Assembly: GCA_041319085.1 (NCBI GenBank)
Contig: CP101033.1
Span: forward strand, 1,762,501-1,826,500
Length of the DNA stretch: 64,000 nucleotides
Source of the DNA: Aeromonas veronii
Lineage (GTDB): Bacteria; Pseudomonadota; Gammaproteobacteria; Enterobacterales; Aeromonadaceae
Direction: 5' to 3'
The notes beneath the pieces were generated by a model. That model was not told the origin of the DNA. It searched no databases and was given only the letters and a program-made list of their open reading frames with translations. The translations under genes were made by a program, and so were the position numbers. Numbering within the stretch: the stretch's first letter is position 1; the number at the start of each line of letters is the position of its first letter. Below are positions 10,263-18,560 of the stretch, in pieces.

Positions 10263-10730
10263 TTATTTCTTGCCGAAACCCGACTGCTTGAGGGTATAGC
10301 CGGCGCTGTTTTGCCAGGCATCCAGGCCGCTGCGGTTATTGCCTGCCACCAGACTGGCGGCCAGGCTCGGGCTGTTGAACAACTGATCGGCGGTAAAGAC
10401 AAAGCCGCCCTGACTGCGGGCCACCAGGATCCCCTTGTTCAGTAACTCCAGACGTAATTCGATCACCGCTTCACGCAGGGAGGCGGCATCCTCACCATTG
10501 GCGGTGGAACCCGCCAGCACCATAAAGCCTGGATTTTGCCGCTTGCCCACCGGATAACCGTGAGCCTCAGCGCCCTTGCCGTTGAAGTGGTAGAGCTCGC
10601 GTTCTCCCGGCCGGTTGTCGGAAAGTGCCTTTTGCAGGGTCATCAGCTCGTTGTAGATCTCGATGGGGACAACGGCAGCCTGCTTGTTGCCCTTGTTATC
10701 GATGATAAAACTGACTTGCTTGTGTAACAT
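10263..10730 (-). CDS. DUF4357 domain-containing protein
   Basis: This is a 155-residue cytoplasmic protein of unknown function. The C-terminal half (about residues 105-152) has the DUF4357 pattern: a short beta strand (GGFVFTADQLF), then NSPSLAASLVAGNNRSGLDAW and a terminal GYTL. The N-terminus (SFIIDNKGNKQAAVVPIEIYNELM) resembles antitoxin or regulator N-termini in which a short strand precedes PIEEY-like text, but I would not assign a function from that. The ribosome site is weak (GAGCAAGG directly before the ATG). It stands alone, with gaps of about 280-400 bp on both sides. Confidence 0.75.
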   Translation of the reverse strand: MLHKQVSFIIDNKGNKQAAVVPIEIYNELMTLQKALSDNRPGERELYHFNGKGAEAHGYPVGKRQNPGFMVLAGSTANGEDAASLREAVIELRLELLNKGILVARSQGGFVFTADQLFNSPSLAASLVAGNNRSGLDAWQNSAGYTLKQSGFGKK

Positions 10731-10935
10731 CCTTGCTCATCCTGTGCCCCATAGAAGGCTCTATTCTAACCACCTCGGGCAACCATGATCCAGCAAGGAT
10801 CCCCATCTCTTTTGCTGCATAGATCACTAACCGACGCAGTCGATACACGGCTGAAAGCCGCGAAGAGTGGGATGACGTGGTGGCTGCCGATATGGACAGC
10901 GGTAGCGCAGCGAGCCCTCAGTGAAATATGGGAGA

Positions 10936-10966
10936 GGTAGGCATGGCTGGGACCGCCATGCCTACC
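10936..10966. terminator. Hairpin downstream of the Bcr-type exporter
   Basis: GGTAGGCATGGC (10936-10947) pairs with GCCATGCCTACC (10955-10966), a perfect 12-bp stem with a 7-nt loop, 41 bp past the exporter stop. There is no T tract on the minus strand, so termination is only a possibility. I saw nothing else in 10731-11007. Confidence 0.45.
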
Positions 10967-11007
10967 GCGACTTTATTATCTGCGTTGACGAGCATCGCAA
11001 CAGGGTG

Positions 11008-12129
11008 TCAGGCGGCGCTGCGTTTGCCCGCTAGCAGCCAGTAACTCAGGGTAGAACCCACGCCGCAGCAGGCGATGGCGATGGCCATGGGCAGCGGCGA
11101 TTGGGGCGGATTGAGGTTGACCAGAATGCCCACCACGGCGCCGATGCCAAAACGCAGGGTGCCCGCCAGTGCCGAGGCAGTGCCCGCAGATTGCGGGAAG
11201 TGGCCCATCAGACCGGTCATGGCGTTGGCGCCCACCAGACTGATATGGCCGATAAAGAGCACCACCGGAATGACGATGCCCCACAGGCCGCCAGTCTGGC
11301 TCCAGGCGTTGTAGATCAGCAGGGCGCCCGCACAGGGCAGCACCAGCAGGCCGTATTGCAGCATCCGCTCGGAGCCCACCCCTTTCACCAGTCGGCTATT
11401 GACGAAGGTGACCACCATCATCAGCAGGACATTGAGGCCAAACAGCCAGCCGTAGTGCTCGGTCGGTACCTTGAAGTACTCGATATAGACGTACGGGGAG
11501 CCACTTAAGAAGGCGAACATGCCAGAGCTGGAGAGGGCGCCGCACAGCACATAGCCCATGGCGCCGCGATGGGAGAGTACGCCCCAGTAGTTCTTGAGGA
11601 TCTGGCCCAGATTGAGGGGTTGGCGGTGCTCGGGCTTCAGGGTCTCCTGAATTTTCCACTGCATCACCAGACAGACCAGCAAGCTGATCCCCACCAGCAG
11701 CCAGAAGATCACCCGCCAGCTGGCGTGGGCGCTGATATAGCCACCCACTACCGGCGCGACAAGAGGGGCGAGCGTCATCACCAGAATGACGAACGACATG
11801 GCGCGAGAAAACGCATCCTTTTCAAACAGGTCGCGCAGCAGCGCATTGACCACTACCGACCCCGCCGCGCCGCCTGCTGCTTGCAACATACGATAGGCCA
11901 GCAATTCGGGCAGGGAGTCTGCCATGGCGCAACCGACCGAGGCGATGGCAAACATGGTCAGCCCCGCCAGGATCACCGGCTTGCGGCCGTAGCTGTCGGC
12001 GAGCGGGCCATAGAACAGCTGGCCGATGGCAAAACCACCCAAAAAGGCGCTGATGGTGAGCTGGGCGCCGTCGATGCTGGTGGCCAGATCCCGGGCGATG
12101 GCCGGAATGGCGGGCAGATACATATCCAC
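11008..12129 (-). CDS. bcr: Bcr/CflA family multidrug exporter (N-terminus out of frame)
   Basis: This is a major-facilitator drug:proton antiporter of the Bcr/CflA family. VDMYLPAIPAIA at the end of helix 1, GQLFYGPLADSYGRKPV (MFS motif A, about residues 36-52) and GTASALAGTLRFGIGA near the C-terminus closely follow E. coli Bcr. In this frame the first standard start is GTG at 12129, which would leave 373 residues and cut off most of helix 1. Upstream, the same frame encodes PRVLFILLGALAGLTPLA, exactly the missing helix, but has no start codon. An ATG at 12218-12220 would feed that frame if its following CCCC run were one base shorter. It is either a frameshifted gene or a sequencing slip. 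Confidence 0.75.
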   Translation of the reverse strand: MDMYLPAIPAIARDLATSIDGAQLTISAFLGGFAIGQLFYGPLADSYGRKPVILAGLTMFAIASVGCAMADSLPELLAYRMLQAAGGAAGSVVVNALLRDLFEKDAFSRAMSFVILVMTLAPLVAPVVGGYISAHASWRVIFWLLVGISLLVCLVMQWKIQETLKPEHRQPLNLGQILKNYWGVLSHRGAMGYVLCGALSSSGMFAFLSGSPYVYIEYFKVPTEHYGWLFGLNVLLMMVVTFVNSRLVKGVGSERMLQYGLLVLPCAGALLIYNAWSQTGGLWGIVIPVVLFIGHISLVGANAMTGLMGHFPQSAGTASALAGTLRFGIGAVVGILVNLNPPQSPLPMAIAIACCGVGSTLSYWLLAGKRSAA

Positions 12130-12310
12130 CGCCAGCGGGGTCAGGCCCGCCAGGGCACCGAGCAGGATAAAGAGAACACGGGGGAGAGCATGGTGGCCTG
12201 GGGGGCTGTGCTTGGGGCATAGGGTATCCGCTGGTAAACCTTGGCTGAAAAAGGGAGAAGGGCGAGTCTATCAGGTTTGCCCCCGCTCGGCATGACGTTC
12301 CTGCCCTCTC

Positions 12311-12343
12311 AAAAGGGGGAGGTGCCCGGCCGCTCAGGCACCT
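12311..12343 (-). terminator. Terminator overlapping the stop of the 12334 gene
   Basis: On the minus strand AGGTGCC and GGCACCT form a 7-bp stem around the stop codon, followed by CCCCCTTTT. It would end the 12334-22043 cluster. Confidence 0.55.
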
Positions 12344-14040
12344 TGGGGATCACGCTTGCGCTCGTATTGGCGTACTGCACGGATCACGCCCCCCAGCCAG
12401 AGTAGCCAGGCCAGCAACGAGGCGGCATAACCGAGTCGCTCCGGCCAGCGGGCGGTGAGGGTAAAGGTGAGACTATGTTGTCCGGCGGGCACCCAGACCT
12501 GCACCAGCCCGTTGCGGGTGCTGCTGACGCTAAGGGGCAGATGCTGGTCGAGCCTTGCCTGCCAGCCCGGGTAGTCAAACTGGTGCAGGACCAGCTTGGC
12601 GGGCGCCGGGGTATCCAAGGTCAATTCGATATGGCGCGGCTGCCAGCGCAGGATCTGCCAGTCCACCCCCGGGTGGTCGCTGGTGATAGCGGGTTGAAAC
12701 TCATCTTTCCAGGCCAGCAGGGTGGGGGCAAACATGCCGCGCGGCACCTGCTTTGGTCGGTATTCGCGGGCGCTGCGCTTGCTGTCAAACTCCCCATCAA
12801 GCTGACTCTTGACGGGGGCTTGGGTGAGTGGCGCCTCGCGTACATAGAGCCCCTGCGAGAGCAGGGTGACGGTAAGCAGCAGCCACCAGACCCACTGCCA
12901 CGGGCGATAGGTGGGGGTACCCAGTGCCACCACGGCGACGGTAGCGATGACCAGCAGCAGATTGAGGCGCCAGGGAAATTGCACCAGTTGCAACGGGGTG
13001 AGCTGCCGCCACAGGGGCTCGCTTGGCGGCAGCATCATCAGAAAGCTCAGGGTGCCAATGGCACCCCAGATCAGCAGTTCGGGATGGTGTGGCTCGCGAG
13101 CGGCCGCCCAGCCCACCAGCAGCAGGGCCAGGGTGAGCAGAGTCAGCCAGGCGAGATGACCGCGAAAGCGCCAGTCATCCCGGCTCTGGGGCAAGCGGTC
13201 GAGAAAGTTGCGCTGAAACTCGAACATGCCGGTACGCATCTGCTCCATGGAGATCCCCCCCTGATCCAGCAGCGCGGGCAGCAGCAACAGGCTGGCCATC
13301 GCCAACCCCCAGAGCTGGCCCAGCAGGGTGCCGATGAGCGGGGAGGTGGTGACAGGGACACTGACAAGCGCTGTGCTCCCCTTGTAGCGCCAGATCAGCA
13401 GCAGGCTGCGCAGGGTGAGCAAGCCCAGAATGAGCAGGGTGCTTGGTAGATGGGAAAGCACCAGCATGGAGACGGCCAGTGCGAGCAGCAGTAGGGCAAA
13501 GGGGGCGCGGCGGCAGAGGCGATCCTGCGCCAGCAGTGCCAGCGGCGCCCAGACGAAGGCCCAGCTCTCTGCCAGGGCAAAACGGGCGTAGATATCGATA
13601 GCCAGATGATAGGGCAGCGCCATATAGAGCAGACTGGCCGCCAGCGCCCGTCCGTGGCCGGCAAAGGGGCGCAACCAGAGATAGGCAAACAGGCCGGAGA
13701 GCCAGAGTGCCACGCTGCTGCTCCATAGCAGCGGTGTCATCGCCTCGTGGGCCAGTGGGGTAGGGCCGGCGAACAGGGCGCTCACATAGTAGGGCAAGGG
13801 GGGATAGAAGAAAAAGACCGGGCTGCCGAAGGCGCCGTTCATCTCCATCAACCAGCGCGGATAGAGCTCACCTTGCCACAGTTGCACGGCAAAGAAGTGA
13901 CCGGAGAGCAGGTGGTGAAACAGATCATGGCCCTGACTGCCGCCGCGCAGCCAGAATGGCAGCAACAGGAAGGCGCAGGCCCCGGTCAGCACCGACAAAA
14001 CCCACAGCCACTCTCTGGTTACACGCATAAGGAGACTCAT
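12334..14040 (-). CDS. Large membrane protein, 6-pyruvoyl-tetrahydropterin synthase-related/GT-C-like
   Basis: This 568-residue integral membrane protein has about 11-12 hydrophobic segments in the first 400 residues and a soluble C-terminal part before a last helix (about 535-555). The N-terminal arrangement (a helix, then GHDLFHHLLSGHFFAVQL and a loop with YPRWLMEMNGAFGSPVFFFYPPLPYY) matches proteins annotated as 6-PTP-synthase-related membrane proteins, which are built like GT-C glycosyltransferases. The C-terminal segment (FDYPGWQARLDQHLPL) resembles the YfhO-type periplasmic domain. It is probably an envelope sugar transferase, but substrate and activity are unknown. It is the last gene of the minus-strand cluster, 39 bp after the 14080 gene. 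Confidence 0.72.
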   Translation of the reverse strand: MSLLMRVTREWLWVLSVLTGACAFLLLPFWLRGGSQGHDLFHHLLSGHFFAVQLWQGELYPRWLMEMNGAFGSPVFFFYPPLPYYVSALFAGPTPLAHEAMTPLLWSSSVALWLSGLFAYLWLRPFAGHGRALAASLLYMALPYHLAIDIYARFALAESWAFVWAPLALLAQDRLCRRAPFALLLLALAVSMLVLSHLPSTLLILGLLTLRSLLLIWRYKGSTALVSVPVTTSPLIGTLLGQLWGLAMASLLLLPALLDQGGISMEQMRTGMFEFQRNFLDRLPQSRDDWRFRGHLAWLTLLTLALLLVGWAAAREPHHPELLIWGAIGTLSFLMMLPPSEPLWRQLTPLQLVQFPWRLNLLLVIATVAVVALGTPTYRPWQWVWWLLLTVTLLSQGLYVREAPLTQAPVKSQLDGEFDSKRSAREYRPKQVPRGMFAPTLLAWKDEFQPAITSDHPGVDWQILRWQPRHIELTLDTPAPAKLVLHQFDYPGWQARLDQHLPLSVSSTRNGLVQVWVPAGQHSLTFTLTARWPERLGYAASLLAWLLWLGGVIRAVRQYERKRDPQGA

Positions 14041-14079
14041 CTGTTATGGATGCGCAGTGAGTGTAATCGAGTTATTCCC

Positions 14080-15510
14080 TTACTTTGGCGTCCGCCGGAT
14101 GAAATTTGTGCACTTTTTCTCCGGGCTGCCACGGGTGTTTTGAGCAGTCTGCCGTGAGGGGATGGCGAGCCAGAGTCCGGGCTCGGCGGCAAAGCGTGGG
14201 GCAAACCAGTGTTGGCGCACCGCAGTGGGCATTTCGTTCGCGGCGATGGGGCTGCGACTGAGACGGCAGGCTCCCTGAGAGAGCGCCAGCGCAGCATCCC
14301 CCTTGTACCAGCCATCGGTGACGGCCAAGGCCGTAGTCTCCCGCAGCAGCCGCACTCCCCACTGGGTCACCAGCGTCGGGCAAGTTTTTTCTGCCAGTTT
14401 TGCCGCCTGCACCATGGCGGGCGGACCGGGCAGGGTGAAGGTCGTGCCGAGCAGCAGCAATCCGGCCACCGCGACCGGCCACTCGCCACGGCGCGGCAGC
14501 CAGCCTGCCAGCAGCACGATACCGAGCAGGGTGACGGGGGCCAGATGGCGGGGATTGTCGGGATTCTGGCCAAACAGGGTCCAGAGCAGCAGGGCAAGCC
14601 AGTAGAGCGTCCAAAGCGGGGATAGGGCGGCAGGGTGGTCTTTTGACCGTTGCCAAAGTGGCAGCATCAGCAAGGCTCCGACAGCCAAGGGCCAAAGCGG
14701 AGTGAGCTGATCGTTGAAGGTGTTCGCCCAGCTGAGCAGTCGATCGCCGTGGGCCGCTGCGGTGTTGCCCCACAGGGTAAAGTGGCCGTCGGTAAAGCGC
14801 CGCCCCTCGCTGAAATAGGCCCAGCCATCGGCTTGCCAGACAAACAGCAGGCATGCTAGCCCCACCAGCACGATGGGGAGCACAAACCTGATGCGCGTTT
14901 CCTTCTGCGCCAGCCCGAGCCACAGGGGCAGCAGCGCCAGCACAAAATAGGAGGGGCGCAGCGCCAGCATAAGGCCCAGCAGCAGACCCGCCAGTGCAAT
15001 TCTGCGCTGCTGCAAGGCCAGCAGCGTTCCGAGCCAGGCGGCGAGCGCCGGCCCATCCGAAAGGCCGGAGAGGGCGAGCGTTGGGGTGAGCGGCAGTGCC
15101 AATACCAGCAGCCAAACCGGCGCCAGCAGGCTTGGCCGTTGCCACAGTTTTACCGCCAGCAAGGCGGCGAGCGGCGCCAGCAAACTGCTGCCGAGCAGAC
15201 TTGCCCACTGCACCGCGCGGGCCGGGTCGTCCACCAGCAGGTTGATCAGCCGCGCCAGCCAGATAAAGGCGGGATATCCCGGAAAGTGGGGGGAGAACTC
15301 CAGTACGCTAAAGCGCGTCACCCCGTGGGCGAAATTGAGGGCATCGTCGGAATCGAGCGCCACCGGGAAGGCCTGCAGCCAGCCAAGCCAGGCCAGTTGC
15401 AGCAGGGCAAGCAAGTAGGGTCGATTAGCGAAGCGTAATCGGCCGTGGTGAAGCCCCCCTTCTCCCCTTGCGGGAGAAGGGCCGGGGATGAGGGGGGCCA
15501 TCGGCATCAA
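14080..15510 (-). CDS. GT-C-like multi-spanning membrane protein (glycosyltransferase family 39-like)
   Basis: This 476-residue protein has about ten membrane segments. The first loop after helix 1 carries ALDSDDALNFAHGV, the acidic pair expected for GT-C enzymes that take polyprenyl-phosphate sugars. It also has HFPGYPAFIWLARLIN, often seen in family-39-like proteins. The first 18 or so residues (APLIPGPSPARGEGG) are the translation of a dispersed repeat at about 15454-15498, so the true start may be a TTG or CTG inside the first helix. The gene lies 10 bp after the exported-protein gene and 39 bp before a second membrane enzyme. Together they suggest envelope glycosylation, which is an inference. 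Confidence 0.7.
   Translation of the reverse strand: MMPMAPLIPGPSPARGEGGLHHGRLRFANRPYLLALLQLAWLGWLQAFPVALDSDDALNFAHGVTRFSVLEFSPHFPGYPAFIWLARLINLLVDDPARAVQWASLLGSSLLAPLAALLAVKLWQRPSLLAPVWLLVLALPLTPTLALSGLSDGPALAAWLGTLLALQQRRIALAGLLLGLMLALRPSYFVLALLPLWLGLAQKETRIRFVLPIVLVGLACLLFVWQADGWAYFSEGRRFTDGHFTLWGNTAAAHGDRLLSWANTFNDQLTPLWPLAVGALLMLPLWQRSKDHPAALSPLWTLYWLALLLWTLFGQNPDNPRHLAPVTLLGIVLLAGWLPRRGEWPVAVAGLLLLGTTFTLPGPPAMVQAAKLAEKTCPTLVTQWGVRLLRETTALAVTDGWYKGDAALALSQGACRLSRSPIAANEMPTAVRQHWFAPRFAAEPGLWLAIPSRQTAQNTRGSPEKKCTNFIRRTPK
15454..15498. repeat. REP-like hairpin repeat overlapping the 14080 gene start
   Basis: CCCTTCTCCC (15457-15466) and GGGAGAAGGG (15472-15481) form a perfect 10-bp stem with a CTTGC loop, flanked by CCGGGGATGAGGGGG. 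This matches a repeat family scattered through many gammaproteobacterial genomes (core CGGCCCTTCTCCCGCAAG). Read on the minus strand it is open and is translated as the N-terminus of the neighbouring membrane protein. Confidence 0.7.
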
Positions 15511-15520
15511 TGAGAGGCCA

Positions 15521-16081
15521 TCAAAGCGGCGCCAGTACGGCCATCAGCGTTTTTTCTGCATCGCTAAAGGCGGTGGCATCGGCGGGCTTGGCGCCCACCC
15601 CGAATACCCCCGGGTTGCCGATGGCATCCAGCACCTTGGCCAGCGCCTGTTCGGCCGCCTTGCGATCCCCTTCGCTGAGGGAGGGGAGGATCAAGTCGAG
15701 GAAGCGCTTGCTCTTGACCACCAGCACCTTGGCGGTCTGGTAGTCGCCAAGATTCTGGCTGGCCCCTTCGAGGCGGCGCTCTATCTCCGCCTTGTAGGCG
15801 CGGTTGAGCAGGGCTGCGGTGGCGGAGGCATCTTGGCCCTTGATGGCTGCAGCCAGCGGCCCTTGCAACTCCACCTTGTGGTGCTGTTCCAGATAGGTCA
15901 GCTCGTCGGCAATCTCGCTCAAGGTGGCGCTGGCATCCTTGCCGTCAGTGGCGGCGCCCAGCAGCGCTTCGCGGGCGTCGATCAGCGGCTCCTTGCCGGC
16001 GGCGGCGTAGGAGTAAGCCTGCGCCTGACCGCTCAGGGTCAGCAGCAGGGTGAGGGCGAGTAAACCCGGGCGGATGGTCAT
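15521..16081 (-). CDS. Small exported protein of unknown function in the FTR1-cytochrome cluster
   Basis: I do not recognise this gene. From ATG 16081 (AAGGAG 6 bp upstream) it encodes 186 residues. A clear signal peptide, MTIRPGLLALTLLLTLSGQAQA, is followed by a largely helical, Ala/Lys/Asp-rich domain without cysteines or membrane segments. Phrases such as LIDAREALLGAATDGKDASATL and DYQTAKVLVVKSKRFLDLILP suggest a helical bundle. The frame continues upstream to 16138, but that start would bury the signal peptide. It sits between the FAD enzyme and the GT-C genes, so it is probably periplasmic and part of the same process. Confidence 0.7.
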   Translation of the reverse strand: MTIRPGLLALTLLLTLSGQAQAYSYAAAGKEPLIDAREALLGAATDGKDASATLSEIADELTYLEQHHKVELQGPLAAAIKGQDASATAALLNRAYKAEIERRLEGASQNLGDYQTAKVLVVKSKRFLDLILPSLSEGDRKAAEQALAKVLDAIGNPGVFGVGAKPADATAFSDAEKTLMAVLAPL

Positions 16082-16115
16082 CCTGTTCTCCTTACTTATG
16101 CCAATGGCGCGGCAC

Positions 16116-16214
16116 TCAGGCCACGCTCTGGGTTTCAATCACGGTATTTTCGTTGCGCTGGTTGAAGGTGTTGCGGCGTCTGTCTACCTGTTGGACACCG
16201 ACAATGCTTCTCAT
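16116..16214 (-). pseudogene. 32-codon mini-ORF duplicating the C-terminus of the FAD enzyme
   Basis: An ATG overlapping the stop of the upstream FAD enzyme (ATGA) opens a 32-codon frame. Its last 23 codons (VDRRRNTFNQRNENTVIE, then TQSVA) repeat the enzyme's own tail (VDRRHAIFNHRNENTVIE, then TQSVA). At DNA level 16120-16166 matches 16215-16261 at 44 of 47 bases, 95 bp apart. It looks like the remnant of a tandem paralogue or a partial duplication. Whether a peptide is made is unknown. Confidence 0.55.
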
Positions 16215-17635
16215 GCCACACTCTGGGTTTCAATCACGGTATTTTCGTTGCGATGGTTAAAGATGGCATGACGTCTGTCCACCCCGTCGATCACCATGTC
16301 GGCAGCCATCATGCCCATCTCCATGGCAGTGTCGGTGAAGATATAGCGGAATGTCCCCTGACGGCCGGTCATGATGAGGTTGGTGATGGGCATCAGCGCC
16401 TTGATGGCGTCGTTGCGGCGGGTCTGATAGCCCAGATCCATCAGCGGATAGGCGTATTCGCTACGTGCTTCAAAAGTCTCATCGCCAAGTTTCTGGGTGT
16501 CGACGCCGAGGCTGGCGAGATCGGCGGTGACCCGGCCGCGCAGATCAGCGAGCGGTGCCTGCCAGGTAGCATCCCCCGGATTGCAGGGGATCTCCAGCAT
16601 CACCGAGGTCTGACCCTGGGGCGCCATAAAGGGGCTGCGGCGGCGCGGCTCCTGCAGACGGGTCGCCAGAATATGGGGGTCGGAGAGGTACTGCCAGGTG
16701 TTGTCCGACAGGTTCTCTGTTTTAAGCGGCATATTGACGAAGCGAAGCGACCGGTAGTGGAGATCGCACGGCAAGCCAAGATGCTGGCAGGTGAGCGGCA
16801 GCGGCAGGGTGGAGATCACCTGATCAAAGCGTTCGCTCTGTTCAACGTCATCTTGTTTCCAATAAACCCGTTCGATGCGGCCATCGGCTTGCTCAAGGCA
16901 GGTGATGGTAGCGCCGGTTTTGAGTTCGACACCCTCGGCCACCAGCCGCTCCCCCAGGGTGGTGAAGATCTGGCCGAAGCCATATTTGGGGTAGCGGTAT
17001 TTGCGGGCATAGGTGCGCACCGAAATGCTGCCGTTGCGTCTTGGCAGCAGGCGGCGCGCTACGTCTTTCAAATCGATCAGGCTGATGCGCTGGCCGGCCC
17101 AGTCGGCGGAGAGCTGGTCCGGGTTGATGCCCCACAGCTTGCCGGTGTAGCCCTCGAAAAACTGGCGATAGAGGGTGCGGCCGAAGTGGCTCTGGATCCA
17201 CTCGGCAAAGCTCGCCTTGGCGAAATCATCCGGTTTCTTGCTAAATGGCAACAGCAGCAAGTCTTTTACCGCACCGGCCATCAGGGCCAGCGGCGCAGTC
17301 CTCAGCAGGTTGGGCAGGTTCAGGGGGTAGTCATAGGTGCGCCCGCCGAAACGGATGACGCTCTTGCGCTCGGCGTGGAGCAGGTCATCCCCCATCAGTT
17401 CGTCGATAAAGGCGAGCAGATCGGGGTTTTTGGTGATAAAGCGGTGGCCGCCGTAGTCGAAGCGATACTCCCCATCGCGCCCCTTGAAGGTCTGGGTAGC
17501 GCACATGCCGCCGACCACCGGCTCCTGCTCGAACAGGGTGACTGCAAAACCGGCGCGGCGCAGGCGCCAGGCGGCCATCAAACCGGCGGGGCCAGCACCC
17601 AGTACCGCAATACTTTTCTTGTTGTTATCGCTCAT
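16211..17635 (-). CDS. FAD-dependent amine-oxidase-like oxidoreductase
   Basis: This 474-residue flavoprotein resembles the amine oxidase, protoporphyrinogen oxidase and UDP-galactopyranose mutase superfamily. The dinucleotide fold is at the N-terminus: GAGPAG at residues 13-18, with the ribose-binding acidic residue E36 in LFEQEPVVGGMCATQ. The segment FDYGGHRFITKNPDL and the later GYTGKLWGINPDQLSADWAGQR place it with bacterial sugar- or carotenoid-acting homologues, but the substrate cannot be read from sequence. There is no signal peptide, so it is cytoplasmic. It follows the iron permease by 85 bp, with a palindrome in the gap, and its 3' end is duplicated downstream. Confidence 0.8.
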   Translation of the reverse strand: MSDNNKKSIAVLGAGPAGLMAAWRLRRAGFAVTLFEQEPVVGGMCATQTFKGRDGEYRFDYGGHRFITKNPDLLAFIDELMGDDLLHAERKSVIRFGGRTYDYPLNLPNLLRTAPLALMAGAVKDLLLLPFSKKPDDFAKASFAEWIQSHFGRTLYRQFFEGYTGKLWGINPDQLSADWAGQRISLIDLKDVARRLLPRRNGSISVRTYARKYRYPKYGFGQIFTTLGERLVAEGVELKTGATITCLEQADGRIERVYWKQDDVEQSERFDQVISTLPLPLTCQHLGLPCDLHYRSLRFVNMPLKTENLSDNTWQYLSDPHILATRLQEPRRRSPFMAPQGQTSVMLEIPCNPGDATWQAPLADLRGRVTADLASLGVDTQKLGDETFEARSEYAYPLMDLGYQTRRNDAIKALMPITNLIMTGRQGTFRYIFTDTAMEMGMMAADMVIDGVDRRHAIFNHRNENTVIETQSVA

Positions 17636-17669
17636 GACCTATTCCGAAACTGCTTGATAGATAAGGGAA

Positions 17670-17685
17670 CCGCGCCAAGGCGCGG
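17670..17685. repeat. GC-rich palindrome between FTR1 permease and FAD enzyme
   Basis: CCGCGCC and GGCGCGG flank a two-base loop in the 85-bp intercistronic gap. It probably forms an mRNA processing hairpin. Confidence 0.45.
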
Positions 17686-17720
17686 CCCCGAATAGTGTTG
17701 TTACCGCTTGGGGTGAGGAC

Positions 17721-18560
17721 TCAGCCCTTGCTGGACTCGGCGCTTACCTGCGGGCGATAGCTGCGTTGCCAGAGGGTAACGAAGATCGCCAGATAAACGG
17801 CCCAGGTCAGCAGCTGCAAGCCAGCGGGTGAGGCATTGTAGCCAAACAGGGCGCGCAGGAAGGTACCAAATACCCCCTGATCGTCGAGAATGTGGCTGAT
17901 GTCGAACACCGGCGTGGTCCAGAAGGTGATGATCTCTGCCGCTTGCAACATGTTGACGGCAGACGAGAGCAAGCCTGCGGCGATGATGATGATAAGCAGG
18001 CCGGTCCAGCGGAAGAAAGGCGCCAGCGCCACCTTGCGGGTTGAGCGCAGCAGCCCCCACACCAGCGCGATGGAGACCAGCAGCCCCGCCAGCGCGCCCA
18101 TCAGGCCGGATTGCAGATCCACCCCTTGCCCCGAGTAGAGCAGGGCTGAGAAGAAGAGCACTGTTTCAAACCCTTCGCGCATCACAGCTAGGAAGGCGAG
18201 CAGCACCAGACCAAACAGGTTGCCGCCATCGATGGCGGCATCGATGCGCGCCGTCATGGCCCCTACTTGGGATTTGGCCTGCTTTTGCATCCAGATCGCC
18301 ATATAGGTGAGCACCAGAGTGGCGAAGATCAGGATCCCCGCCATCAAGAGGTGGTTATAGCGCTCGCTCTCGAACTGGCTCACTACCACCTGGAACAGGA
18401 AGGCGACGACAAGGGAGGCGACAAGGCCAAGCCCCACCCCCAGATAGATGAACTTGTTGTAGCGGCTAGCCCCCAGCTTGGCGAGGTAGGAGAGGCAGAT
18501 GCCGACCAGCAGGAAGGCTTCCAGCCCCTCGCGCAGGGTAATCAGAAAGCTTGCAAACAT
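17721..18560 (-). CDS. FTR1-family iron permease
   Basis: This seven-helix permease of the FTR1/EfeU family moves ferric iron across the inner membrane, normally coupled to oxidation of ferrous iron by a partner. Both REGxE motifs needed for iron passage are intact: R10-EGLE and R128-EGFE. The 279-residue length matches EfeU. Its ATG shares one base with the stop of the hexahaem cytochrome (TGATG at 18558-18562), a tight coupling that suggests the cytochrome is the redox partner in place of the multicopper oxidase or EfeO/EfeB. That partnership is an inference from gene order. Confidence 0.92.
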   Translation of the reverse strand: MFASFLITLREGLEAFLLVGICLSYLAKLGASRYNKFIYLGVGLGLVASLVVAFLFQVVVSQFESERYNHLLMAGILIFATLVLTYMAIWMQKQAKSQVGAMTARIDAAIDGGNLFGLVLLAFLAVMREGFETVLFFSALLYSGQGVDLQSGLMGALAGLLVSIALVWGLLRSTRKVALAPFFRWTGLLIIIIAAGLLSSAVNMLQAAEIITFWTTPVFDISHILDDQGVFGTFLRALFGYNASPAGLQLLTWAVYLAIFVTLWQRSYRPQVSAESSKG

